NCBI GenBank assembly: GCA_026225055.1
Contig: JAMFSA010000086.1
Coordinates: forward strand, 62,001 to 126,000
Reading direction: 5' to 3'
Source: Mucilaginibacter xinganensis
GTDB taxonomy: Bacteria; Bacteroidota; Bacteroidia; Sphingobacteriales; Sphingobacteriaceae
Length of the DNA stretch: 64,000 bases
The translations under genes were made by a program, and so were the position numbers. The number at the start of each line of letters is the position of its first letter. Position 1 is the stretch's first letter. Below, one piece after another: positions 19,058-28,411 of the stretch. A model generated the notes under the pieces. It did no database searches. It saw only the letters and a program-made list of their open reading frames with translations, and had not been told where the DNA came from.

Positions 19058-20140
19058 TTATTTAAAATCAACCACTTTCCAGTAAGCCTTTTTGGGCTGC
19101 ATGTTTTGGTCGAATAGCAACGGATAGTTTTTTCTGCCTGCTACGGGATAGGTATCCAACCATGTCCTTCCATCATAAATATTCCAGAAAGTAACACCCG
19201 AAATTACGTCTTTATAGTCGCGGAAGATCTGGAACACTTTTGCATATTGAGCTCCCTGTTTTTGTTCAAGCTCGGGTGTATACGCATCTGATTCACCCGG
19301 CCTAATAGTACGTTTGCTCTTTTCCCATGGGTAAATGGACATATCGAGTTCAGTTACCTGTACCTTTAAACCCAGTGATGAAAACCTTTTGATAGTTTCT
19401 ATCAGATCGGATTGCGATGGCTCATATATTGACCAGTGCGCCTGTATACCTACCGCGTTTATAGGCACTTTGGCATCAACCAATAGCTTTAACAGTTTAT
19501 AAACTCTTTCTCTTTTTTCGGGGCGTTCGGTGTTATAATCGTTATAAAATAAAACGGCATTTGGGTCGGCCTCATGCGCGTATTCAAATGCTTTGATAAT
19601 AAAATCCTCACCGCAGATCTGGTACCAGAGCGAGTTGCGTAAAAATTTGGTACTATCGTCATCAATAGCCTCGTTCACCACATCCCATGCATATATTTTG
19701 CCTTTATAGCGATTAACTACCATGGTGATATGATCTTTTAAGCGTTTAAGCAACACTTCTTTAGTTACCAAATTGCCTTTATCATCCTTAAAAAACCAGG
19801 CGGGGGTTTGCTCATGCCAGCAAAGGTTGTGCCCCCTTATCCGCAGGCCGTTTGCCTGGGCAAAGGCTACTATCGCGTCAGCATCCTTCCAGTTGTAACG
19901 GTTTTCTTCGGGATGGATTGGGCCCATCTTCATTGCGTTTTCAGGGGTAATACTATTAAATTGCTGTACTATAAGCCTGGCCTCATCAGGGTTTTGAATG
20001 TCCTGTGCTGAAACCGCTACGCCGATGGGGAAGTAATCTTTATAATAATCTTTCAGGCCCACAGTATGCAGGCCCTGCGCTTGTGTAACCATCGCGCATA
20101 GTTGTAGGGCCACAGAAAACGCTAAGAATTTCTTTATCAT
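19058..20140 (-). CDS. GH10 endo-1,4-beta-xylanase, single-domain
   Basis: 360 residues with a signal peptide (ending VTQAQ) and a single GH10 barrel. Landmarks are NAMK (68-71), HNLCWHEQ with His109, acid/base Glu157 (WDVVNEA) and nucleophile Glu264 (VTELDMS). With no lipobox or binding module it is likely periplasmic and cuts imported xylo-oligosaccharides, in contrast to the lipoprotein GH10 at 11760. It starts 27 bases after uxuA on the same strand. All active-site positions look normal. Confidence 0.93.
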   Translation of the reverse strand: MIKKFLAFSVALQLCAMVTQAQGLHTVGLKDYYKDYFPIGVAVSAQDIQNPDEARLIVQQFNSITPENAMKMGPIHPEENRYNWKDADAIVAFAQANGLRIRGHNLCWHEQTPAWFFKDDKGNLVTKEVLLKRLKDHITMVVNRYKGKIYAWDVVNEAIDDDSTKFLRNSLWYQICGEDFIIKAFEYAHEADPNAVLFYNDYNTERPEKRERVYKLLKLLVDAKVPINAVGIQAHWSIYEPSQSDLIETIKRFSSLGLKVQVTELDMSIYPWEKSKRTIRPGESDAYTPELEQKQGAQYAKVFQIFRDYKDVISGVTFWNIYDGRTWLDTYPVAGRKNYPLLFDQNMQPKKAYWKVVDFK

Positions 20141-20167
20141 GATGATGGTGTTTTAAATTGATAAATA

Positions 20168-21358
20168 TTAAGCTATACTTCGTTTGATACCCATTTCCAG
20201 TCCCCGCAGCTCCGCCAAACCTTTCAGCCTGCCAATTGCCGAATAGCCCGGATAAGTGTTATAATTAAAATCATCCAGTATCTTATGCCCGTGATCGGGC
20301 CTCAGCGGGATGGCTATATCACCACGTCCTGCTGCTATCCTTTTCTTTTGTTCGAGGATCACATTTTTCATGATGGCGTACATATCGTTACTGCCACCTA
20401 AATGATCGGCTTCGTAAAAACTGCCATCTGTCTCGCGCTGTACATTACGCAAGTGCAGGAAATGGATGTGTTCGCCCAACCTGGCAACTATGCCCGGCAA
20501 ATCATTAGCCCCGTTTGCACCTAATGAGCCGGTACAAAATGTGATGCCATTGTTAGGGGATGGGCACGCATTTATTACATCTTCCAGATCTTTCTCATTA
20601 GAAACAACCCTCGGCAAGCCCAATATCGGGAACGGAGGATCATCAGGATGGATACACATTTTAATGCCCTGCTCCTCGGCGGTTGGCACAATCGCTTTTA
20701 AAAAATACGCCAGGTTCTCTTTTAGTTTTTTGGCATCGGTATGTTCGTATCTTTTAAGGTGGTCTTTAAATTCAGCAATGGTAAATACTTCATCAGTGCC
20801 CGGTAAACCGGCCATTATGGTATTGATCAGCAATTCCTTTTCTTCGGTGCTGATGCTATCGAGGTATTCTTTGGCTTGTTGCTTTTGCTGTTCGTTAAAT
20901 TCCTGCCAGGCATCTTCACGTTCCAATATATAGAGATCGAAGGCAGCAAGTGCAGGGGCAGAATAGCGCAAGGCGGAAGCATTATTGGGCAGCCTAAAAT
21001 CGAGGTTGGTGCGTGTCCAGTCGAGCACGGGCATAAAGTTATAGCAAACCACTTTTATGCCTGCCGAGCCAAGGTTTTTAAGAGTGGCGATATATTTATC
21101 GATATACTCATCCCTTGAACTGCTTGCTGTTTTTATGCTTTCATGAATATTTACACTCTCCACTACCGACCAGTTAAAACCTGCATCATTAAGCACTTTG
21201 TTGCAGTGCTTAATCTCTTCTGCGCTCCATACATCGCCACAAGGAATATGGTGCAGGGCGGTAACAATACCTGTTGCACCTGTCTGCTTTATGGCATTTA
21301 GCGTTACCGGATCAGCCGGGCCAAACCAACGGAATGTTTGTTCTAAATTGCTAAACAT
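20168..21358 (-). CDS. uxuA: mannonate dehydratase
   Basis: 396 residues, the normal length, with no signal peptide. Typical UxuA segments include the N-terminal FRWFGPADPVTL, TALHHIPCGDVW, IHPDDPPFPILGLPRVV, FCTGSLGANGANDLPG, HLRNVQRE and RPDHGHKILDD, which supply the metal-binding His, Cys and Asp. It dehydrates D-mannonate to 2-keto-3-deoxygluconate in glucuronate catabolism. It is 3 bases downstream of the GH39 gene and followed by GH10, so uronic-acid breakdown is co-expressed with xylan side-chain removal. UxaC and UxuB are not in the window. Confidence 0.95.
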   Translation of the reverse strand: MFSNLEQTFRWFGPADPVTLNAIKQTGATGIVTALHHIPCGDVWSAEEIKHCNKVLNDAGFNWSVVESVNIHESIKTASSSRDEYIDKYIATLKNLGSAGIKVVCYNFMPVLDWTRTNLDFRLPNNASALRYSAPALAAFDLYILEREDAWQEFNEQQKQQAKEYLDSISTEEKELLINTIMAGLPGTDEVFTIAEFKDHLKRYEHTDAKKLKENLAYFLKAIVPTAEEQGIKMCIHPDDPPFPILGLPRVVSNEKDLEDVINACPSPNNGITFCTGSLGANGANDLPGIVARLGEHIHFLHLRNVQRETDGSFYEADHLGGSNDMYAIMKNVILEQKKRIAAGRGDIAIPLRPDHGHKILDDFNYNTYPGYSAIGRLKGLAELRGLEMGIKRSIA

Positions 21359-21361
21359 AAA

Positions 21362-22927
21362 TTATATCTTTTTCAGGCTGATAAAGTAAACATCGTTCTC
21401 CCTCATCGGTAGTGATTTCTTCAGTTCGCCTTTATTTAAAATTTTTATGATCGATGTACTAACCGGCTTTCCGTCGGCAGCTTTTTTGATAAGATCAACC
21501 TGTTGTTTGGTTAACTGCGACGGCGATTTCATATCGTAATAAGCAGTGTAAGCATCGTTACTTCTGTAGCCTACTTTATAAACTTCCAGCTTATAGGTGC
21601 CCGCATTCAGCTCTTTAATATCGATCTGCGCCGAAGCAACTTGCTTTGACGGCAGGTCCCTTTTATAATATACCTGGTTGTGCACGCTATCACCGGGATG
21701 GGTAATGGTGAAGTTCCAGAACAGTAATTGCACATTCCCTTTGCTATCCTTGCTGGCTATTGAAGCCGTATCAGTAATATTAATTTGAGTATTACCGAGC
21801 TCATTTAAAAACTGATAAGCGTAATAGGCGGGCTTTTTAATATCCTGGTAATTGAGCAAGCCAAAACCGCCATGAAACGGTGTAAACCTGGGGCCTGCCT
21901 CTTCAAAAATATCGGTAAACGTCCAGTACGACATGGAGTTTACATAAGGCGAAGCGTGTTTTATTTTATCAAGTATATAGGCGGCTTCATGATAGCTGTC
22001 GTGTATCGGGTCGGAAGGTGTGTATGACGCGCTCCACTCGGTGTAATGCAGTTCCAGGCCCGGTATCGCTGAGGCTTTTATTTGCTTTGACGAGTTGATC
22101 ATATCGCTATAAACAGAAGCTTTGTCCTGACTCAGGACAGTCCCCGCATCACCGGTAACATCTAAAAAGCCATTTTTTACGCCATAGGTATGGGTGCTGA
22201 TAAAATCAATCGGCACATGCTTTTGCACACAAAAATTGATCATTTCAGGGATCCAGGCGTTGCCTGCCGTTGCCGGGCCGCCTACCTTATATTTTGGCGA
22301 AACGGATTTGATGCTTTTGGCGGTTTCGCTATACAATTTAAAGTAATCGGCCTGTGTGCCTGTGAAAAACCCGCTTAGGTTTGGCTCATTCCATACCTCA
22401 AAATACCATGTTTGCACTTCGGCATCGCCATAGCGTTCCTTCCAATGGCTAACCAAGTTACTGATCAGGTCGTCCCACTTTTTATAGTCCTTAGGCGGTG
22501 TTACATTCCCTCGCCACCAAAAAATAGTTTTGCTGCCGCTGGCGAGATCATTCGGCATAAAGGAAAGCTCTACAAAGGGCTTTACGTTTATGCTGTGCAA
22601 AAAATCAAACAGCTCATCAATATACTGCCAGTTATAAACGGGGTTGCCATTTTTATCCTCGTGGTACACACCCATATCATCCGTCAGCAAGCCATGAAAG
22701 CGGATATACCTGAAACCACACTCTTGTTTGGCTAAACGCAATTGCCGCTGCCAATCGGCCCGCAGGCCCTCATTGGCCCTGCCAGCGCCTACGCAAAAAT
22801 TATAGTTCCTGTTTAGTTCACCTTTTACGTGGTCAACATCAACGGTAATAACGCGTGCGTTTTGCGCATTGGCAATGCCTGTAATGCACATTAAAAGCAA
22901 TCCTGTTAAGATCTTAATTTTTCTCAT
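21362..22927 (-). CDS. GH39 beta-xylosidase
   Basis: 521 residues with a signal peptide (ending ANAQ). The GH39 barrel has acid/base Glu181 in FEVWNEPN and nucleophile Glu297 in HYTEWSAS, plus FRYIRFHGLL and YWTFTDIFEE. A C-terminal beta domain (about 395-521) follows. It would release xylose from xylo-oligosaccharides, probably in the periplasm. It heads the minus-strand run GH39-uxuA-GH10-(REP)-GH115 and diverges from the LacI-type regulator gene, sharing the operator at 23034-23057. Confidence 0.9.
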   Translation of the reverse strand: MRKIKILTGLLLMCITGIANAQNARVITVDVDHVKGELNRNYNFCVGAGRANEGLRADWQRQLRLAKQECGFRYIRFHGLLTDDMGVYHEDKNGNPVYNWQYIDELFDFLHSINVKPFVELSFMPNDLASGSKTIFWWRGNVTPPKDYKKWDDLISNLVSHWKERYGDAEVQTWYFEVWNEPNLSGFFTGTQADYFKLYSETAKSIKSVSPKYKVGGPATAGNAWIPEMINFCVQKHVPIDFISTHTYGVKNGFLDVTGDAGTVLSQDKASVYSDMINSSKQIKASAIPGLELHYTEWSASYTPSDPIHDSYHEAAYILDKIKHASPYVNSMSYWTFTDIFEEAGPRFTPFHGGFGLLNYQDIKKPAYYAYQFLNELGNTQINITDTASIASKDSKGNVQLLFWNFTITHPGDSVHNQVYYKRDLPSKQVASAQIDIKELNAGTYKLEVYKVGYRSNDAYTAYYDMKSPSQLTKQQVDLIKKAADGKPVSTSIIKILNKGELKKSLPMRENDVYFISLKKI

Positions 22928-23033
22928 ATGGGTATTTTAAAAGCATCGCCTCAAATGTTTTGAGTAAATGAACGTTTAACTTTTATTAAGTTTATAATTG
23001 GGTTTTCCGGTTGAAAGGTAGAAATAAATTTAT

Positions 23034-23077
23034 ATTTCTGCAATCGATTGCAGAAATATTCCCGTAAAATAATTTTG
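23034..23077. promoter_or_regulatory. LacI-type operator between GH39 and the regulator gene, with plus-strand promoter
   Basis: A 24-base perfect palindrome centred on CAATCGATTG (23034-23057) is the longest copy of this motif in the window. On the plus strand a perfect -7 element TAATTTTG lies at 23070-23077, with ATTG at 23047-23050 at the -33 spacing, so the operator overlaps the regulator's own promoter. Towards GH39 it is followed by TAAATTTA. A weaker variant, TGCAACCGATT, is at 23148-23158, just before the regulator start. Confidence 0.8.
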
Positions 23078-23178
23078 CTTTGAACCTATTAATATTCTAC
23101 GGCCTGATAAATTTGATCGAATGTGATATATTTAGACTTTTAAATGCTGCAACCGATTATTTATACCTTTAAAAAATT

Positions 23179-24210
23179 ATGAGTGTGCCCCATAAAGAAG
23201 TTACCATTTATGATATCGCCGAGAAACTTAACATTTCGGCGACCACTGTTAGCCGGGGCTTGCAGGACCACCCTAAGATCAGCGACAAAACAAAAAAGAA
23301 AATAATGGCTGTTGCTGCCGAGATGGGCTATCGCTCCAACCCTTTTGCCAGCAGTTTAAGAACAAAAAGGGGTAATATCATAGGGGTGATTGTTCCGAGG
23401 CTGAATAGTAATTTCATGTCGGAGGTGATAGCCGGGATCGAGAAGGTGATCAATGAATCTAATTATAACCTTTTCATCAGCCAATCGCTTGAAAGCATGA
23501 AAAAAGAGGTGATCAATGCCAGGGCCATGTTCAACAACCATGTAGAAGGCCTGCTGGTTTCATTGGCTTATGACACAGATAATCTTGATCACTTTGAACC
23601 TTTTGTTACCAAAAATATACCTGTAATATTTTTCGACCGCGTGCAGGAGCAATTGCAGTTCCCCAATATTTTTATTGATAATTATAAGGCAGCCTATCAA
23701 CTCACCACCCACTTAATTGAACAGGGTTGTAAAAGAATACTACATATAGGTGGCAACCAGTTAAGGAATGTGTACCAGGAGCGTTATAATGGCTACAAAA
23801 AAGCTCTGGAAGATCATAAATTGCCTCTTGAGGATGAATTACTGATCATCAGCGACCTCACCACACATGCTGGACAGGATATCGGAAACTCGATATTAAA
23901 CATGCAAATAAAACCCGATGCTGTGTTTGCAGCTAACGATATAAGCGCGGTAAACTGTATGCAGTTTTTGATGGATGCCGGTGTGCGGGTTCCTGAAGAT
24001 ATAGCTTTTGCGGGATTTAATAACGACCCAATGTCGCGCGTGGTTAGGCCCCAGTTAACTACCATTGATTACAAAGGATTTGAAATGGGTGAGGTTGCCG
24101 CGAAATTATTGCTTGGACATTTAACCGATAATACCGATCTGAAACAAACCCACAGCCTGATATTACGATCAGAACTAATAGTTCGTGATTCATCAAGAAA
24201 AAAGGGATAA
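23179..24210 (+). CDS. LacI/GalR-family transcriptional regulator of the glucuronoxylan genes
   Basis: 343 residues. The LacI-type helix-turn-helix (residues 8-28, VTIYDIAEKLNISATTVSRG) is followed by a hinge (SNPFASSLRTKRGN) and a periplasmic-binding-protein-like effector domain (FFDRVQ, GFNNDPMSRVVRPQLTTI). It lies in the centre of the xylan region, divergent from GH39. The long perfect palindrome in its own promoter and five further copies in the intergenic regions of other xylan genes make it the obvious binder. The inducer would be xylose, a xylo-oligosaccharide or a uronate-pathway intermediate; this is inferred. Confidence 0.93.
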   Translation: MSVPHKEVTIYDIAEKLNISATTVSRGLQDHPKISDKTKKKIMAVAAEMGYRSNPFASSLRTKRGNIIGVIVPRLNSNFMSEVIAGIEKVINESNYNLFISQSLESMKKEVINARAMFNNHVEGLLVSLAYDTDNLDHFEPFVTKNIPVIFFDRVQEQLQFPNIFIDNYKAAYQLTTHLIEQGCKRILHIGGNQLRNVYQERYNGYKKALEDHKLPLEDELLIISDLTTHAGQDIGNSILNMQIKPDAVFAANDISAVNCMQFLMDAGVRVPEDIAFAGFNNDPMSRVVRPQLTTIDYKGFEMGEVAAKLLLGHLTDNTDLKQTHSLILRSELIVRDSSRKKG

Positions 24211-24225
24211 TCAAAAATCAGAAAA

Positions 24226-24264
24226 TAAAAAACCGGTAAGTATATATGCTTACCGGTTTTTTTA
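24226..24264. terminator. bidirectional terminator between the lacI-type and symporter genes
   Basis: The stem aaaccggtaag / cttaccggttt with loop tatatat is flanked by an A-run on the left and a T-run on the right, so it can act for both convergent genes. Confidence 0.9.
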
Positions 24265-24280
24265 TGTGGTTTTATTTCCG

Positions 24281-25954
24281 TTACCAGAAGAATGAATATA
24301 ACGCAACCAGTATGCCGCAAACTATAAGCGCGCCAACTGCAAACGAGTTTGATGTTTTGAACATTTTCGCGTCGATCTCTAAGCCGTTGGTCTTTTTACC
24401 TTTCGCGTAATCGGCTAAGCTGATGATCACCATACCTAAAATACAGATCACAAAAACAAAACCCATCCTATCGAGGAACGGAATTTCATAAAGGCCGCTA
24501 TCAGCGTTCTTAAATGAGAAACCTGTTGGCGCTAAGAATGAAAGATCAGCAAATTTTGGCAGGAACTTAAAGAACACCGAAAAGGCGAAACCGCCGATGG
24601 TTGCAAATAAGGCCGCATTTGAAGATGCTTTTTTCCAGAAGAAACCCAATATAAACATGGCAAAAATACCCGGCGATACAAAGCCGGTATATTCCTGTAT
24701 AAACTGGAAGCCACCTTTTTTATCGATACCTAAAAAAGGAGAGATAACCACACCCAATATCATGGCTACAACCACAGTGATCTTTCCAACCGTTACCAGT
24801 TTTTTGTCGGTAGCTTCAGGATTGATCTTCTTTTTGTAAATATCCAGCGTAAAAATAGTCGCGATACTATTGGCTTTACCAGCCAGTGAGGCAACAACCG
24901 CAGCTGTTAAAGCGGCAAACGATAAACCTTTAATACCTGTAGGCAACAGGTTCAATAATACCGGATAGGCATTATCATGGTTGCTGGTAATGCTGGCGGT
25001 ATTAAGCGCGTCAAACACATTTTGTTTATACAATACATACGCAGCTATGCCCGGCAATACCACTATTAACGGCATTAAAAGCTTAAGAAATGCAGCGAAT
25101 AAAATACCGCCACGGGCTGTTTTTAAGTTAGCGCCTAAGGCCCTTTGGGTAATATACTGGTTACATCCCCAGTAATTTAAATTCACTATCCACATACCGC
25201 CAATTAAAACGGTAAGGCCCGGCAGGTCGCCGTAGCTTGGGTTATCTTTTTTAATGATCATGTGGAAGTGGTCGTTAGCCTGGTGGTATAGCAATGATAA
25301 GCCATCGGTTATGCCAGATTTTCCGTAATGGGCAGCTACCGCGGTAACCGCTATATAGGTAGTTACCAAACCGCCCAGTATTAAAAAGAACACCTGGATA
25401 ACATCCGTATAGCCAATTACCTTCATACCACCTAAGGTGATAATAACGGCAAACAAGGCCAGTAAACCAATACATACGCTAAAATCGACACCTGATATAC
25501 CATGTATAGCGATAGCACCCAGATATAGTATGGAGGTTAAATTCACTATTACGTACAACAACAACCAGAACACCGCCATTATCATGGCTACCGTACTGTT
25601 ATACCGCTGGTGCAAGAACTGCGGCATGGTAAAAATCTTATTTTTAAGATAGACGGGGATAAAGAAAACGGCTACGATGATCAATGTAAGCGCAGCCATC
25701 CACTCATATGTTGATATAGCCAGGCCCATTGTAAATCCGTTACCGCTCATGGCTACAAACTGCTCTGCCGATATGTTGGAGGCAATTAATGAAGCGCCGA
25801 TAGCCCACCAGGTAAGTGATCCTTCAGCTAAAAAATAATCTTTTGTTGATGTGGTTGCTTGTTTTTTCCTGCGGTATACCCATAAGCCGTAGGAAGCCAC
25901 GATTACAAAATATATTGCAAATACAATATAATCGCGCGTACTGAGTGAATTCAT
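24281..25954 (-). CDS. sodium:solute symporter family sugar transporter
   Basis: 557 residues with about 14 hydrophobic segments. SSS-family landmarks are the N-terminal DYFLAEGSLTWWAIGASLIASNISAEQF, GGMKVIGYTDVIQVFF, NLNYWGCNQYITQRALGA and ALTAAVVASLAGKANSIATIFTLDIYKK. These match the SGLT-type sugar branch. It probably carries xylose or another monosaccharide into the cytoplasm by sodium symport. It follows xylA by 72 bases on the same strand and is likely in one operon with it. Confidence 0.88.
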   Translation of the reverse strand: MNSLSTRDYIVFAIYFVIVASYGLWVYRRKKQATTSTKDYFLAEGSLTWWAIGASLIASNISAEQFVAMSGNGFTMGLAISTYEWMAALTLIIVAVFFIPVYLKNKIFTMPQFLHQRYNSTVAMIMAVFWLLLYVIVNLTSILYLGAIAIHGISGVDFSVCIGLLALFAVIITLGGMKVIGYTDVIQVFFLILGGLVTTYIAVTAVAAHYGKSGITDGLSLLYHQANDHFHMIIKKDNPSYGDLPGLTVLIGGMWIVNLNYWGCNQYITQRALGANLKTARGGILFAAFLKLLMPLIVVLPGIAAYVLYKQNVFDALNTASITSNHDNAYPVLLNLLPTGIKGLSFAALTAAVVASLAGKANSIATIFTLDIYKKKINPEATDKKLVTVGKITVVVAMILGVVISPFLGIDKKGGFQFIQEYTGFVSPGIFAMFILGFFWKKASSNAALFATIGGFAFSVFFKFLPKFADLSFLAPTGFSFKNADSGLYEIPFLDRMGFVFVICILGMVIISLADYAKGKKTNGLEIDAKMFKTSNSFAVGALIVCGILVALYSFFW

Positions 25955-26026
25955 GTTTTAGTTTTTTCTTGGTTTAAATTGATTAAGGGCGACTGATTGG
26001 TCAGATCAGCCGCCTAAAATAGGTTT

Positions 26027-27358
26027 TTATATAAAGCTATTAATGATATTCTCATAATATTCCTGCTTACCACTGATGGCTTTAGGTTCGCCATTGTCAA
26101 TAGCATACTGGCGCAGGTCTTCAAGGGTCAATTTACCGTTCTCAAAGTCCTTGCCGCTGCCACTGTCGTAAGATGCATAACGGTCCTTACGCAGTTTTTT
26201 GTAGTCTGATTTTTGCAGGATGTTATCGGCAGTGATCAACGCCCTTGCAAAAACATCCATACCACCGATATGGGCGTAGAACAGATCTTCCGGATCGGTT
26301 GAGTTTCTCCGGATCTTGGCATCAAAGTTTATACCGCCACCACCAAAGCCACCGGCTTCCAAAATGATCAGCATACCTTCGGTCACCTCGTTGATATCAT
26401 TCGGGAACTGGTCGGTATCCCAGCCGTTTTGGTTATCACCACGGTTGGCATCAATCGAGCCTAATATTCCAGCGTCAACAGCCACCTGCAATTCATGCTG
26501 GAAAGTATGGCCCGCCAGTGTAGCGTGGTTAACCTCCAGATTCAGCTTAAAATCATTCAGCAGGTCATACTTCTGCAAAAAGCCCAGTACCGTTGCTGCA
26601 TCATAATCATACTGGTGTTTGGTAGGTTCACATGGTTTTGGCTCGATAAAGAAGTTACCTTTAAAGCCTTGTTTGCGGGCATAATCTTTTGCCGTATGCA
26701 GGAATTTAGCGAAGTGTTCCTGCTCACGCTTCATGTCGGTGTTTAATAATGACATGTAACCCTCTCTGCCACCCCAGAATACATAGTTTTCACCACCCAG
26801 GGCGATAGTTGCATCCAGTGCTGCTTTTACCTGTGCAGCAGCGTGGCTCAGCACATGAAAGTCCGGATTGGTGGAAGCCCCATTCATATACCTGCGATTG
26901 CTGAACAGGTTGGCGGTGCCCCAAAGCAACTTTACACCGCTGGCGGCTTGTTTTTGTTTGGCATAATCAACCAAAGCTTGTAAACGCCTGTCGTTTTCTT
27001 TTACATCATTGGTATAATCTACCACATCCACATCGTGGAAACAGTAGTATTCCATGCCTATTTTAGTGATGAACTCAAAGGCGGCATCCATTTTATCTTT
27101 GGCGCGTTCTACGGCATCCGCCTTTTCATTCCATGCAAATACATGGGTGGGTTCGCCAAAAGGATCGGCACCGTTACCTACAAAAGAGTGCCAGTAGGCA
27201 GTGGCAAAGCGCAGGTGGTCCTTCATGGTCTTTCCGGCTACTACTTTGTTTTCATCATACCATTTAAAGGCTAAGGGATTAGTGGATTGTGCTCCCTCAT
27301 ATTTTACCTGTCCTATCCCCTTGAAAAATTCTTTTTCTCCTGTTATTATGCTTCCCAT
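26027..27358 (-). CDS. xylA: xylose isomerase
   Basis: 443 residues, the type II length. Catalytic His108 and Asp111 are in CFHDVDVVD. Metal ligands are visible in [38 protein letters not shown] and GWDTDQFP. It converts D-xylose to D-xylulose in the cytoplasm. The promoter region upstream carries two CAATCGATTG operators. No xylulokinase gene is in the window, so the next step must be encoded elsewhere. Confidence 0.97.
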   Translation of the reverse strand: MGSIITGEKEFFKGIGQVKYEGAQSTNPLAFKWYDENKVVAGKTMKDHLRFATAYWHSFVGNGADPFGEPTHVFAWNEKADAVERAKDKMDAAFEFITKIGMEYYCFHDVDVVDYTNDVKENDRRLQALVDYAKQKQAASGVKLLWGTANLFSNRRYMNGASTNPDFHVLSHAAAQVKAALDATIALGGENYVFWGGREGYMSLLNTDMKREQEHFAKFLHTAKDYARKQGFKGNFFIEPKPCEPTKHQYDYDAATVLGFLQKYDLLNDFKLNLEVNHATLAGHTFQHELQVAVDAGILGSIDANRGDNQNGWDTDQFPNDINEVTEGMLIILEAGGFGGGGINFDAKIRRNSTDPEDLFYAHIGGMDVFARALITADNILQKSDYKKLRKDRYASYDSGSGKDFENGKLTLEDLRQYAIDNGEPKAISGKQEYYENIINSFI

Positions 27359-27421
27359 TTCAATTGTTATTTTTTATTATTTCAGATTTCATTGAACTCA
27401 AATATCCATGCTAACTATTCA

Positions 27422-27568
27422 ACAATCGATTGTCTGTTAAATTGGCATAAATGCCCTAAACAAAAATCGCATAGTATAAAGTTGACTAATTGTAAAGTCC
27501 TCTTTAATTATAATTGGCAAAGGATATAAAGCGAAAGTAATTTATTTTTTTGGTTCGACAATCGATTG
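27422..27568. promoter_or_regulatory. two LacI-type operators upstream of xylA
   Basis: Exact CAATCGATTG cores lie in ACAATCGATTGT (27422-27433) and in ACAATCGATTGCA ending at 27570. The distance between the cores is about 136 bases, compatible with looping by a tetramer or with two dimers. On the minus strand GATATTTG, one mismatch from TAnnTTTG, follows the first site. The second site could also influence the end of the deacetylase transcript. Confidence 0.7.
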
Positions 27569-27615
27569 CAGATATTTTTTTATTTCTTCTGTATAAAAAT
27601 TATCAGACTGCCTGA

Positions 27616-28404
27616 TTATTGGTTTTTCTTCACATACTCAGCAACATCAACCATCGGCGCTACCCATATCTTGCTTTCATTTTGTTTAATGAAATGCAGC
27701 AGTTCGCTGTGTGCTTTCAGGTCGACATTGATGTTATGGCCACCACCTACTCCATGAAAAAGGAATACCAGCAGCGTGTGTGTTTGCATGGCTTTTTTAA
27801 CCAGGTCGATCATATAATCTGCCGACTGCCCATTGATACCGTAGCAATCAATATTGGTCAGGTCGACCTGTTTGGCGGTTTGCAGGCCCGGACTAACGCC
27901 ACGCGCACCGGCGAAATCATTTTTAAGCTGGTTATAGAAATACACGTCGCCAATTTTCAGATCGCCGCAGGGATAAGCAAATGTCCTGATATCCTTACCA
28001 TCAATGGCTTTAAGCAGCGTGTTATTGGTTCTTATTTCGTTTACGGCGCGGTAAACGGTGTATTTACTAAGGTCGCTTTCGGGCGTAACAAAGCTGCGGC
28101 CCGGCAGGCTACCATCGCAGGGGTGATATAGCGAGTGATTACCTAATTCATTACCCTCCTTTGCTGCTTTGCGCCACTCATTAATTCTTTTATTAACTAC
28201 CGGGGATGAACCTATGAGGTAGAATGTGGCCCTGAGTTTGAGGGAATCCAATACCGGCAGTACATTATCCAGGTCCACATCTATCGCGTCATCATAAGTG
28301 AGCACCACGGCGCATTGTTTATGATTCCATAAGGTTGAATCCTGCGCTTTAAGTATTGTGGCCGATAACATTACCAGGAAAAACAGAATGATCTTGATTT
28401 TCAT
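27616..28404 (-). CDS. NodB-type polysaccharide deacetylase
   Basis: 262 residues from ATG at 28404 (MKIKIILFF); the longer frame to 28536 overlaps the upstream gene and is not needed. It has a signal peptide (ending LKAQ). NodB-fold motifs are TYDDA (Asp38-Asp39), the metal-binding HSLYH (His90, His94), FAYPCGD and LLVFLFHGVGG. The likely role is removing acetyl groups from xylan, as CE4 enzymes do, though the substrate is not certain. It starts 7 bases after the esterase gene and is translationally coupled to it. Confidence 0.8.
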   Translation of the reverse strand: MKIKIILFFLVMLSATILKAQDSTLWNHKQCAVVLTYDDAIDVDLDNVLPVLDSLKLRATFYLIGSSPVVNKRINEWRKAAKEGNELGNHSLYHPCDGSLPGRSFVTPESDLSKYTVYRAVNEIRTNNTLLKAIDGKDIRTFAYPCGDLKIGDVYFYNQLKNDFAGARGVSPGLQTAKQVDLTNIDCYGINGQSADYMIDLVKKAMQTHTLLVFLFHGVGGGHNINVDLKAHSELLHFIKQNESKIWVAPMVDVAEYVKKNQ

Positions 28405-28411
28405 TTGATGA

